A stretch of 64,000 bases of DNA, taken from contig NW_024466607.1 in assembly GCF_017591425.1 (NCBI RefSeq), forward strand, positions 7,758,501 to 7,822,500. The letters are read 5' to 3'. The notes beneath the pieces are model-generated. The model was given only the letters and a program-made list of their open reading frames with translations. It was not told the origin of the DNA and ran no database searches. How positions within the stretch are numbered: position 1 is the first letter of the stretch; each line of letters starts with the position of its first letter. Of the stretch, positions 34,053 to 44,049 are shown piece after piece. The stretch is from Ochotona curzoniae. Taxonomy: Eukaryota > Chordata > Mammalia > Lagomorpha > Ochotonidae. Position numbers and translations under genes: made by a program.

Positions 34053-34390
34053 TTTCTTTTTTTTTTTTTTTTTTTTTTGATTCATTTTCATTTTAGATTC
34101 ATTTTATTGGAAAGTCAGATATACACAAAGGAAGATCTTTCGTTCAATAATTCACTTCCCAAGTGACTGCAACAGCTGGTGCTGCACCCATCTGAAGCCA
34201 GGAGCTTCTTCTAGGTAGGTCTCCCACATGGGTGCAGGGTCCCAAGCCTTTGGGCCATCCTCGACTGCTTTCCCAGGCCACAAGCAGGGAGCTGGATAGG
34301 AAGTGGGGCTGCCAGGACATGAACGGGTGCCCATATAGGATCCTGGTGGGTCAAGACGAGAGCTTTAGCCACTAGACTACCGTGCTGGAC
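34053..34390 (-). repeat. CSINE with 12-bp target duplication
   Basis: A 22-base T-run, then TTTTATTGGAAAGTCAGATA, ending CTACCGTGCTGGAC. The direct repeat CCAGAGGGTTTC / CCAGAGGGCTTC lies at 34041-34052 and 34391-34402. Confidence 0.88.
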
Positions 34391-34403
34391 CCAGAGGGCT
34401 TCG

Positions 34404-34640
34404 TTTTTAAAAAATGTTTATTTTCATCAACTTGAAAGGGAGAGCAACAGAGAGGTGTCTTCCAACTACTGGTCCACTTCCCAAAGTAGGTCCCCAGAGA
34501 CTCCAGCCACCACCTCCTGCTTCCCTGGGTTTATCAGGAAGGTGGGTTGGAAATGGAGCTGCTGAAACTCCAAGCTCTGCTCCATTATGGGATGTGTTAT
34601 CCTGTGCCGCAGTGCCTGCAGTGTCCCAGCCAGCCGTGTT
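34404..34640 (-). repeat. CSINE, old, partial
   Basis: AAATGTTTATTTTCATCAAC at the tail; central blocks weak, head CCGCAGTGCCTGCAG. Confidence 0.55.
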
Positions 34641-34889
34641 GGGACTGGAGCTCAATTCCACATTTCTAAGTCCTTCAACTGAGCCTACCAGGACAGTGGC
34701 TAGGAGAGCCAAGAGTGTGGACGAGCTCTACTCCAGCAGGCCAGGTTCTGGGTTGCACCTGCTCGTGGCTCCCTTCAATGCAGTTTCCTCCAGGATACCT
34801 CGCCTTGTGGGACTTGTTGGGAAGTGGCTTGGAAGGGACTGTGCAGAAGAAGGTGGGACTGAGAAATCTCAAAGGTGGTAATACACTCA

Positions 34890-35500
34890 GCTAAAACATT
34901 TTGTTAACCTGTACAGTACTTTTTATCATAATTGTGAAAGACACACATCATATTTGCCAACTTAGCCGTTTCTGAGTGTGCAAATTCAATTGTTTCGTCC
35001 CATGGCTGAGCCATCATCTCTGGGATGCTGTTGCCAAGCCAGTGACCGATGTGCCAGCTCCCCTCAGCCCTGGACATCGCCATCCTACTTATTTGAAGGG
35101 TCAGAGAGCGAGATCTCCTATCTACTGGTTCATCCCCCCAAATGCCCGTGACAGCTGGGACTGGCACTGGCCAAAGCTAGGAGCCAGAGGCTCATGCAGT
35201 CCCCCGCATGGCTGGCAAGGAGTGTGTTACTTAAGGCATCACAGAATGCACTTTAGCAGGAAACTGCACCGAAAGTCCAGTGGCTGGGACTTGGGCCAGG
35301 AACCCCGAGCGTTGCCCCAAGTGGCCTCTTAGCTTACTGCTCCCTTGGTGGCCTGTGTCAGGAGGTCACGCTCTGTCAGGTGGTCAGGGTTTGTGCTCCG
35401 GCTGTCTGGCTTACTTTGCTCATTGTGGTGTCTTCAGGGTGCATCCATGTGGTAGCACGGGTCAGAATTCCTCTCCTGTGTTAAGTCACATCTCGTTCAG
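34890..35500 (-). mobile_element. Old L1 fragment interrupted by a CSINE
   Basis: 34900-35035 (TTTTTATCATAATTGTGAAA, then GTGTGCAAATTCAATTG) and 35395-35490 (CATCCATGTGGTAGCACGGG) follow antisense L1 order. The CSINE at 35085-35300 lies between them. Confidence 0.5.
35085..35300 (-). repeat. CSINE, old, partial
   Basis: TTATTTGAAGGGTCAGAGAG and GGTTCATCCCCCCAAATGCC; lies inside an older L1 fragment. Confidence 0.6.
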
Positions 35501-35709
35501 TTCAGTCATTCACCACCAGGCACTTGATCCCGCCGGCAGGGCTGTGCCCGTGGCTCTCCCCAGGCCGCTTCCTGCAGCAGCTGCGCCCCTTTGCGTCATC
35601 AGCAGAGCAGCAGGGCTCCCGCTGACCCAAGTGCCACCCTTGTTGTGTTTTGTGATTTTAAAGTAACCATCCTAATGAAAGTGGAGTCAGTACTTCTTTC
35701 AGCATATCT

Positions 35710-36008
35710 TAAAAAAAAAAAAAAAAAATTGAAAGTCCGAGTAACAGAGCCAGAAGGAGAAAGATCTTCTATTCCTTGGTTCATTCTCCAAATGGCTACG
35801 ATGACTGGAACTAGGCCAGAAGGAAGCCAGCTTTGTCCAGGTCTCCCACATGGTGCAGGGTCCCCAGCGCTTGGACCATCTGCTGCTGCTTTCCCAGGCA
35901 CATTAGCAGGGAACTGGATTGGAAGCAGAGCAGCTTGAACTCAAACCGGTGCCTATATGAGAAGCCAGCACTGCAGGCTGAGGCTTAGCCTGACATACCA
36001 CCTCAGCC
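35710..36008 (-). repeat. CSINE, older subfamily
   Basis: A-run, then TTGAAAGTCCGAGTAACAGA; head GACATACCACCTCAGCCCA. Confidence 0.75.
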
Positions 36009-36177
36009 CATCTTTTACAAGTGTGAAGCTTCACAAAAATAGTTCCATTTCTACTTAAGAAAATCCTTGAGAAATGTCTCCAGTGACCAGGCCCCATGTG
36101 GGACCACTGAAGGTAAGGAATCCTCCCCAACCCAGAAGGGGACTCAGGAACTCCCAGGAGATGCTTATGGCATGTTT

Positions 36178-36500
36178 TAAGAGGTTATTTATTTGAAAGG
36201 CAGAGTTATAGAGAGAGGCAGGGGCACGGATGCAGATGGGCAAACACACACAAAGTGCTTTCACCCACTGGTTCACTCTCCAAATGGCCAAAACAGGGCT
36301 GAGCCAGGCAGATGCCAGGACCCAGAAGCTTCTTCCAGGTTCCTTGCAAGGGTTCAGGGGCCTAAGTCCTTCGATCATCCCCTACTGCATTCCCTAGGTA
36401 TATGAGGAAGAAAAAGCTGGACCGCAAGTGGAACAGACATGACTCGGACCAGCGGCCACATGGGATGCTGGCGTCAGGACAGCAGCCTGACTTGCTATGC
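36178..36500 (-). repeat. CSINE, older subfamily
   Basis: TTATTTATTTGAAAGGCAGA at the tail, GACTTGCTATGCCCCAG at the head. Confidence 0.75.
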
Positions 36501-36519
36501 CCCAGTGGGAGGCTTCTGG

Positions 36520-36740
36520 AACTATGTATTTGAAAAGCAGATGGAGTGCCAATCCTCTTCTCCAAGGGCCACAACAGTCAGGTACAGCCCAGGCCAAAGC
36601 TGCGAACCAAACTTACACGGGAATCTGGAACTCCCATGTGGGTGGTGGGAACACAGCTGCTTGAGCTGGCAGCTGCTGCTTCCATGGCACGCCGCACAGA
36701 TCTGAAAGTGATTGCAGTCAGCTACGTGGGCCCCAGCACT
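36520..36740 (-). repeat. CSINE, old, diverged
   Basis: TGTATTTGAAAAGCAGATGG, then AGGCCAAAGCTGCGAACCAA; adjacent to the previous copy. Confidence 0.5.
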
Positions 36741-37201
36741 CACTCAGAGCGCCTCTGGCGCTTAGTGCCTTAGGGGCTGGCTGTGTTGCAGCTCAGCCAT
36801 CAGCAGCTGAAGCTGTGGCCCCCACTCAGGAGCACCCCTGTGCACACCCCTTCTCTATGGATGATCTGTCTTTATAATGTGCCACAACTCCCTCCCTTGG
36901 GTGCCTCCCCAAGGGTGAACCGCAAGGCCAAGGCCTGCCCAATTTGGAGGGAAGCAGCCCCTCGCAGGATCCAGGGCACCTGCTGTTTCTCCTTGGACCC
37001 GCCCCTTCCGTTTTTGTGGCAGCTGTCCTGGTGCCCGCAGGGTGCAGCCTGCTTATGAGCCTCCCTCCAAAAACACCTGCCACAGACTTGGAAATCCACC
37101 AGTCCCAGAGGTGCAGCTCTGCAGGTCACTCCCCGACAAGCCAAACCTGCAATTCCTGGGCATGCTGCTTGGCCAGAGCCCGACTGAGACCCTGGGAACC
37201 G

Positions 37202-37220
37202 CCCCCCCCCCCCCCCCCCC
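37202..37220 (+). repeat. Homopolymer C19
   Basis: Nineteen uninterrupted C followed by GCCCC. The length is prone to sequencing or assembly error. Confidence 0.9.
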
Positions 37221-38480
37221 GCCCCAAACTCAGCAGCTTCTTCCAGGTGCCAAGACCTGTGCAAGTACTGGGTTTCCCAGTCTGAAATATTTCTTCCCCT
37301 TCTTCCACATCTGGCCAAGCCTTGAACTTGACACAGCCTTGGAGACAGACAGGGGTCTGCCTACCGGGTGCTTATGAGACCACGGACGAGACGTTTAACA
37401 TGTCCCCCTGGTACCTGGGAGTCACTGCCCCCAGTCTGCAAAGGCAGGTGGCCCCAACAACAGTTGTGCTGCCTTTTAACTGGGGCAGGGAGATGTGGGA
37501 GGCAGGTGTGGGTGCCCTAGTGTTTTCCTCAACAGGTCCTGTGCTCAGCTCGTGCCCTGGCCTGGCAGTAAAGGGACAGCTTGGGGCTGGGTCAGCCCAG
37601 GGAAGCTGACTGGGTGGGGGCTGCACCCCTGTGTCCCTAAGGCTACTCAGCTGGGAAGGGGCTGCTGTTGCATATTTGGGGCTCACCCAAGAACCCAGGA
37701 GCCCCAGAGAAGGCAAGTCCCAGTGCCATGCGAGAAAGGCGGCAGCATTTCAGGAGCGCCAGCCTGCTCATGCCCTGGGAGGCTTCCCCATATCACCAAT
37801 CTTGATTTCTCTTTCAACAGACTCGGGCCGGAGGAAAATAATCTGTCCCGAGACTGAAACCTCGAGCCCAGCCTCAGGCTCAGGGTCAGGGAGGCAGGGG
37901 ATGCCTGGGTAGGGGTGCAGAGTGCAGAGAGGAGCTCAGGCTGGGCATCTTCCAGACGAGCCTCTTGGGGCTGTTGTAGGTCACAGGCAGTAGTTTCTAG
38001 GGGGGTCAGACGTGGTTAGCCCTGCGTAGTGGCCCGGAGCATGGCGTCCGATAGAAGATTCTTCTTCTAGCCCCGTGACTCCGTGTGCAAGGTCCTGACA
38101 AGGCCCGTGAAGTCTTCTCCCCAGACCACTTGGCATACAATGAGTGCTGGTGGGCAGCTGGTGCTCGTCTCCGGGCTGCCCCTTGGGATGCATCGGGATA
38201 ACCAGGATCTGCCCTTGTAGGGGTCACATACTCAGTTGCCCAGCACAACAAGCAAACTGCAAGAGAAGGGAGGCGCCTGCAGACAATGATGGGACCCTGG
38301 AGGACAGGCCAGGACACATGTGGGGGAAGTCCAGGGAGGCAGAGGAGGAAGCCGGGAGGCAAGTGACAGACCCAATTCAAACTGGCTCAAGCCAAGAGGC
38401 AGGTGTGAGAGCCACAGGGCAGTAAGATCCAGCCATGTCTTAATATCTCCCCTTGGGTCCTCAGCCATCCATCCCTTCCC

Positions 38481-38592
38481 CAGCTCCCCCCAGCCACCCT
38501 AAGCCTGTGTCCCTTCCCCAGCTCCCCCAGCCACCCTAAACCTGTGTCCCTTCCCCAGCTCCCCCAGCCACCCAAAGCCTGTGTCCCTCCAC
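38481..38592 (+). repeat. 37/38-bp x 3 C-rich minisatellite
   Basis: Three copies (38481-38518, 38519-38555, 38556-38592) beginning CAGCTCCCCCAGCCACCCTA and containing CCTGTGTCCCTTCCC. Copies differ at one to three positions. Confidence 0.93.
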
Positions 38593-40043
38593 CCCATGGT
38601 CCTGGAGAAAACAGCACCTGTTTGTCAGCACAGGGTTACGAGCCCATTTCTGGCCAAGTGGACCACTGGCCAAGCTACTCACTGGGGAGGTGGGTGCTTG
38701 GGGCATGCAACCATTCGGGGGACTGGAGGAGCTGGATATCCAGAGCCAGGCACTGGGGCCCGAGACAAGGTGCCCGGGGAACGTGACAGTGCTATTAGCA
38801 ATGGAAGAGCAGGCCTGCCCTGCCGAGGGCTGGGGCACTCACTGGGTGCGCAAAGGAGCATGCCATTGAAATTGGCACACTGGAGATTTGCTCGGGGAGA
38901 AGCAGCCAGTCATGTGTGGAGGCAGGTGGCATGAACAGCCACTGGCAGGGCAGTGGGCACTGGGGACTCCCAGCTCCCGGCCATGTTCCCAAAGGACAGA
39001 TGATCAACAGGGTGGGGGGCTTAGGTCAGGGCAGGAGGTGCTGGCAGCACCCAGAGAGGCAGGCATGAGGCTCAGTGGCCTGTTTTGTGGACACTGGCAG
39101 GAAGCCATGGACAGCAGGTGGCCAGGGACGTGGCAGCTGCAGGGGAGCCTTCCCAATTCTCTCAGATCGCAAAGCCCACTCCCCAGGCCCCAGCCCAGAA
39201 CTCAGACAGCTGGCATGGAGCCAGGCGCCCTGGGGCTTCTGGTTTAAGGCTGTTGAGTTGTAATCTGACGCGACACATCCAGCTGAACAACAGCACCATT
39301 TGCACAGCGTCATGTATGGGTATGGCCCATCTCCCGCCTCAAAGAACATGGACTGGCCGTGCAGTGGCACTGTAGGATGCCAGGCACGTGTCCGGGCTGC
39401 CCAGGCAGAACTACAAGTAAATGTGGCTGATGCTGACCAGGAGGGCAAGCAGGGGCTACAGGCCCCTGAATCCAAAACAGAATGTCCAGTGCACCTGCGC
39501 CCTCTTGTCCCCTATTGGCTGCTCTTGTCCACTGCAGGGAGCTGGCTGCCTAACACGCAACATAGCAGTGGGCAAACGACTACTTCCATTGGTTATTATC
39601 AAACAGGAAGAGGCCCCCAGCCGGGGTCTGACTTTTAGAGTGCAATGACCACTTGCCAGTGTGGTCCAGAGCCGTTTTCGGGGACCAGCAGGCCAGTGTC
39701 TCCCCCCAACCTGCAAGCCTGACGTGGGCTCCCGCTGACCCCCGCAGTCCCCGGGGCTTTGCAGGCTGCCCCTTGGTCAGGGCAGTTAGAAAATAAAGAC
39801 CACCAGGTCCTGAAATGGACCTATTCATGCCCCGCAAAGCTTGGCGTCTTCTCCTATCCACTCCAGAATAACCAGAAGGTGGACGACGCTGGCACAGCCG
39901 CCAGCGTCCACCCGTGGGCTCTCCGCCCACCACAGCACGGTCTCCGCCGCAGGCCTGTGCCTTGTGCTCTACCAACCCCACCCCAACTCCCCCCGCCCCG
40001 CGTCCCTTCCGAGAAAACGAGCGTGGTGAGGTGGTTTCAACAA

Positions 40044-40049
40044 TTTATT
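40044..40049 (-). promoter_or_regulatory. H1-10: H1-10 poly(A) signal
   Basis: TTTATT on the + strand reads AATAAA on the - strand, 352 bases past the H1-10 stop. H1-10, unlike replication-dependent histones, makes polyadenylated mRNA, and I saw no histone stem-loop after the stop. Confidence 0.8.
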
Positions 40050-40194
40050 GTGCCCCCGCGCCAGGGTCCCCGGGATCCGAGAGGCGCCGCGCAGCCCCCC
40101 GCACCGCGCCCCCGGCCCACCCCGGCCCACCCCGGCCCCTGGCGGCCTCCACCGCGGCAGCGTGCGGGCGGCGGCCCGTTGGCGCCCGGGGCCG

Positions 40195-40234
40195 GTCACC
40201 ATGGCGACGGCCGTGGCCGAGGGCGAGAGCCAAT
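40195..40234 (+). promoter_or_regulatory. X-box and CCAAT pair in H1-10 3' UTR
   Basis: GTCACCATGGCGAC (40195-40208) closely fits the RFX X-box. CCAAT follows at 40230-40234, 21 bases further on. It lies in the CpG-rich 3' UTR of H1-10. Binding is not shown by sequence alone. Confidence 0.4.
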
Positions 40235-40400
40235 AGGGGCGTCGCCAGGGCTGTTTCAAAAACCTAAAGCAAACAACAAAAAAAAACCCACCCGACGCTA
40301 CACCGCTGCGGGGGAGGGGAGGACGGGGTTGGCGGGGGATGGCACCGTACAAAAACCGAACAGTCGGGGTGCGGGACCAGGGGTGGGGCGCGGCCGGCGC

Positions 40401-41042
40401 TCACTTGCGGCCTTTGGGCACTTTGGGGACGCTGGGCTTGGCGGCCTTCTTGACCTTCTTGCCCCCGGCCGCCGCCGCCGCCGCCTTCTTGGCCTTGGCG
40501 CTCTTGTCCTTCTTGGAGGCGGCGCCCTTCTTGTGCGAGCGCTTCTCCGCCTTGGGGCCCGGCGCGGCCTTCTTGTCCGCGCGCCGCGGGGCCGTGCCCG
40601 GGGCCGCCTTCCTGGCCTTGGGCGCGGCCGCGGGCGGCGGGGCGGCTCCCGAGGGGGCCCCGCGCCGCTCGCCGCCCTCCAGCTTCTTGCGGTTCAGCTT
40701 GAACGAGCCGTTGGCGCCGGTGCCCTTCACCTGCAGCAGCGTGTCGTTCTGCACCAGCGCCTTGATCGAGTACTTGAGGTAGGTGCGCCCGTTCTGCTGG
40801 TCGAACCACGGCACCTTCTTGGCCTCCGTGTAGATCCTGGCCAGCGACGAGCCGTTGCGCTCGCCCAGCCTGCGGATCGTCTCCACCACCAGCTGGCTGT
40901 ACTTGCCAGGCTGGTTCTTCTTCTTCTTGTTCTTCCTCTTCTTGGACGGCGACAGCCCCGCCGAGCCGCCGGCCTTGGCCGCCTTCTTGGCCGCCCCCTC
41001 GGCCGTCGTGGGCGGCAGGGCCTCCTCCAGCTCCACCGACAT
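40401..41042 (-). CDS. H1-10: H1-10, replication-independent linker histone H1.10 (H1X)
   Basis: Linker histone that binds nucleosomal DNA at its entry and exit and compacts chromatin; expressed outside S phase. Single exon, 213 residues, the same length as human H1-10 as I remember it. The N-terminal tail (1-43) is Ala/Lys-rich. The winged-helix globular domain is at about 44-121 ([20 protein letters not shown] to [10 protein letters not shown]). The basic C-terminal tail (122-213) is rich in Lys, Ala and Pro, contains an Ala-6 run at 187-192 from GCC repeats, and ends VPKVPKGRK. The start [10 protein letters not shown] has A at -3. The frame stays open upstream of the ATG, but MSVELEE matches the family start. 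KKRKNKKKK carries Lys where I remember Ser in human (KKRKNSKKK). Confidence 0.97.
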   Translation of the reverse strand: MSVELEEALPPTTAEGAAKKAAKAGGSAGLSPSKKRKNKKKKNQPGKYSQLVVETIRRLGERNGSSLARIYTEAKKVPWFDQQNGRTYLKYSIKALVQNDTLLQVKGTGANGSFKLNRKKLEGGERRGAPSGAAPPPAAAPKARKAAPGTAPRRADKKAAPGPKAEKRSHKKGAASKKDKSAKAKKAAAAAAGGKKVKKAAKPSVPKVPKGRK

Positions 41043-41421
41043 AGTGGCGAGCGGGTTGGTGGCGGGCGGGGCGCGGAAGCCGGGGGGCCGCGCCGGGAAC
41101 AGGAAGGCGAGGGGCCGCGGCGGCGCCGGGGGGCTGGGGGCGCGCGGCGGCTCCAGGCGGGAGCGGCCGCGGCCGGGCCTGGGGCCGGGCGGCAGGGCTG
41201 GGCTGGGCGCGGCGCGGGGCGCGGGGCGAGGGGCGCGGGGCGCGGGGCGCGGGGCGGAGCGCGGGGGGCGGGCCTGGGCGGGGGTCGCGGCCGGCCCGGG
41301 GCCGGAGCAGCTCGGCGAGTCGGGGTCCGAAGGCGCCGAACCACGGGACTCGCCGCCGGAAGAGCTCGCCGGGCGCGCGCGCTGCGTTCTGGCGACGAGG
41401 GCGCTCGCACACGCTTTTATA
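41043..41421 (-). promoter_or_regulatory. H1-10: H1-10 promoter, TATA box and GC-rich 5' UTR
   Basis: TATAAAA on the - strand (41415-41421) puts the start site near 41390, giving a 5' UTR of about 350 bases. 41213-41273 is a run of GGGGCGC-like units on the + strand (C-rich in the mRNA). The surrounding CpG island runs about 40020-41700. Confidence 0.7.
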
Positions 41422-42225
41422 GCGCCATGGCGGACCACGTTGAGAACAACAACAGCCTGGTCCGGAGCCAGCGCCGACTTGTGCTTCTTCGAGCCCCTTT
41501 CCCGGCCACTGGCATCCCGGACGGCGCCTCCCCGGCCCCGCGACGCCCTCGGCCGTGCGCCCCGGACAGGGCCCGAGCCCGTGGCCCCGCGCAGAGGCGC
41601 CCCGCGCACAGGACGGGCCCGGCAGACGGCTACGGAGAGGTGCACCCTAGGCGGCGAGGGCACCAGAGGATGGGGGCACTCCTTTTAGGGGCGAATAGCC
41701 CAGGCCCCGAAGGAGGCCCCACGGTTCCGAGCCTTGTAGAAGGTAGCCAGCAGTGTGCTGCGGGCTCCCAGGCCTGGACCGGGCCCGAGAGGGTCAGGGC
41801 CTGGCCGCTGGACGCGTTTTAACTTGTCCCAACTAACACAGCGCACGCCCTCCCGCGGTCGGCGAGGGAGCGGGAAGCGCACGAAGACCTCCTAAAGGGG
41901 GTCTCCGCCCCAGTCGGACGGGGTAGGAGTGAGGGCGTCCTCCCGCCACAGGCCCAGTCCCTTTTTGTGCCTAGGGACCTGGGTACAAAACTGGGTTGCA
42001 ACGGGAGGACCGCTGGGGCTACTCTCGGGCCGTGGTCCAGCCTCTTCTGGCGCATGCAGAGCCCCGTTTTCTGACACGCAAGTAGGCCGGGACCTCCCCA
42101 AGACCCAGGGAAGGCTGGTGGGGTGGCAGGTTGACAGTGGTAACGTGGAGACCCCCGCGGGAGTGCCCGGCTGGGAAGCTGATCCTCCTTGTCGGTTATA
42201 CCCCTCCCATTGTTGTCAGGGGAAT

Positions 42226-44040
42226 TTAGCAAAGGAGTCTGGGTCCCAGGCAGAGGGTGCTGTCCGTGCTGGGGACGCAGCTGAGAGCAGGGCGAGGAGG
42301 TAGGTCAGGGGTGAGGGCGGCAGCGCCTTGAAGTCCGGGATAAAGGAAAGAGGGAATTTGCAGATGAGAAAAGCTGGAGGCCCAGCGATCCATAGGGGAG
42401 GGGGAAATCAGAGCCCGCGAGGCTGGTTCCCTCCCCTCTTTCCTGGCCCCCCCCCCCCTTGGTAGACACATCCCATTCCACACACACTGGTGAGGAAGTC
42501 CCAAAAGCTGAGGGTACCAGGCAGGTGGCAGAGTGGAGCTGGACAGATCCCGGGGGGGGGGGGCAGAATCTGGGAGCCCCAGGGCAATGGGCACATCTAG
42601 AGCAGGGTACCCAGGTCCCAGCAAAGGAAGACAACATTGAGGGGACTGTGCAGGAAGGGCATTCCCTGCCCCCGGGCTGGCACAGCTTGGAAAGGATGGA
42701 CCACCCAGGAGGACACCCCAGCCTAGCTGCTGCCCCAAGGTGTAGGGTGGCTGCTTCCCATCCTGACAAGGACCCAGCCAGAGCCCTGGAAATTTGACTC
42801 CCAGTAGTGCAGGGTCATGGATGTCCCCTGGGGTTGTGGGACACTTGTAGAAAACGAGGATGGGTGCCTGTGGGAGACAGGTTAGAGGTGAAGGGTTAGA
42901 GGCCGGGGAGCGGAGCCAGGTGGGCTGGAAGAAGAGGAGGAGGCCCTTCAAGAAAGAAGGGCCAGTCCCGCGCTGGCCCCAGCCAGGCTGCAGCTCCCCA
43001 CGCCTCACCTCCACCCCGTGGCAAGCCGTTTTTCTAAGACCTGAATGAGACAAAAAAAATAGAGAATTGCAAGAACAATTAAATTGTGAAACCCCAAGTC
43101 CAAGTGAGCTAATGCAGTTAGAAATGCAGATTCCCTGAAGGTTTGTCCAGGGCAATGCCAGAGGGAATGTGTGTGAGTGTGCCCCTTTTGGCGAGGCCAT
43201 GGAGCAGCTCACCCCGCAGGCACCCCTGGCTCCTGCTCCAGGTTGGGCCTGGCCACGAGGAGAGAAGTCAGAGGAAGCGGACAGGCGGCTGTGCGTCCCC
43301 CTAGCCCAGCGGGAAGCCTGGTGGAACAGTCTTGTGGGAAGCCTGGTGGAACAGTCTTGTGGGAAGCCTGGTGGAACAGTCTTGTGGGAAGCCTGGTGGA
43401 ACAGTCTTCCAGCTTGTGGAATAGAACTCTGAGCCCTCAGCATAGGCGGCTTCCACTGACGCCTGCGGGAGGGACTTGGTGGTTTAGCCACGATGGGATG
43501 GGAGGTCTGTCCCTCAAACGTGCCCTTCCACCAGCAGACCACTAGGGATGGCTCCAGTCCACAAAGGTATAAGTTCAAAAACCGAGGGTCCGGCAGAGAC
43601 TGGGGACCCCGGGGCGAGCCTGTCCAGTCCCCCGGCTCCAAATAACATGCATAGGCCACCGCCGCCCACCCCAGGGGCTGCTTTGGCCGGGGTGGGCTTC
43701 TGCGCTGTGCCCCGAGCCGGCACCTCCCAAACTCACCGGGTCCCCCTCTCTGCTTTCCTGCTACATCCTCCTGGCTTCCTGTCCACCTAATTCCCCCCAC
43801 ACTCCTCTCCATGGTGTTAACAAGTATCCCCTCCTCCCGTGCACAGCTAAGAGGCCTCCAGTGGCTTCTCACAAAGCCAGCCAGGACTCCCAGCGGGCAC
43901 CCGCCATGGGGCCTTGGCATGTGCTTCCAGGGGCCCGGGATCCTGTCGGGCATGCCACCGTCCCTGGATTTCCATGCCGGTACTTTTCTCCTATTCAGGG
44001 TCCTGCTGTGCTTGCTCCCAGCACAGCTGGGACTGGCCAT
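42226..44040 (-). other. Unexplained 604-codon open frame
   Basis: An open frame from ATG at 44040 to a stop at 42226, upstream of H1-10 on the same strand. I recognise no domain. The predicted protein is rich in Pro, Ser, Gly, Leu, Cys and Trp, with no signal peptide or repeats except those forced by the 25-bp minisatellite. It runs through a G-run (42551) and a C-run (42449) without a break. It could be chance in GC-rich DNA, so I do not call it a gene. Confidence 0.25.
43311..43408 (+). repeat. 25-bp x 4 minisatellite
   Basis: Copies start at 43311, 43336, 43361 and 43386 with GGGAAGCCTGGTGGAACAGT. The first three are identical and the fourth diverges only in its last bases. Confidence 0.96.
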
Positions 44041-44049
44041 GCCTGCCAG

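Larger units (their letters stand above)
36750..40020. other. Intergenic sequence between HMCES and H1-10, no gene recognised
   Basis: Mostly single-copy GC-rich sequence, free of SINEs. It holds a 19-base C-run (37202-37220) and a 37/38-bp C-rich tandem repeat at 38481. Open frames are short and overlap in several frames, as expected by chance. Two ATTGG (inverted CCAAT) motifs lie near 39515 and 39590. Confidence 0.6.

Noticed and set aside
40401..41663. 420-codon frame as a longer H1-10
   Set aside because: The ATG at 41663 lies upstream of the TATA box. The family start MSVELEE at 41042 gives exactly 213 residues with a good Kozak context.
39759..41822. 687-codon open frame on the + strand
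   Set aside because: It is the antisense of H1-10 and its CpG island. Lys/Ala/Pro-rich coding DNA of very high GC rarely gives stops on the opposite strand. The product (Arg/Gly/Ala runs) resembles no protein.
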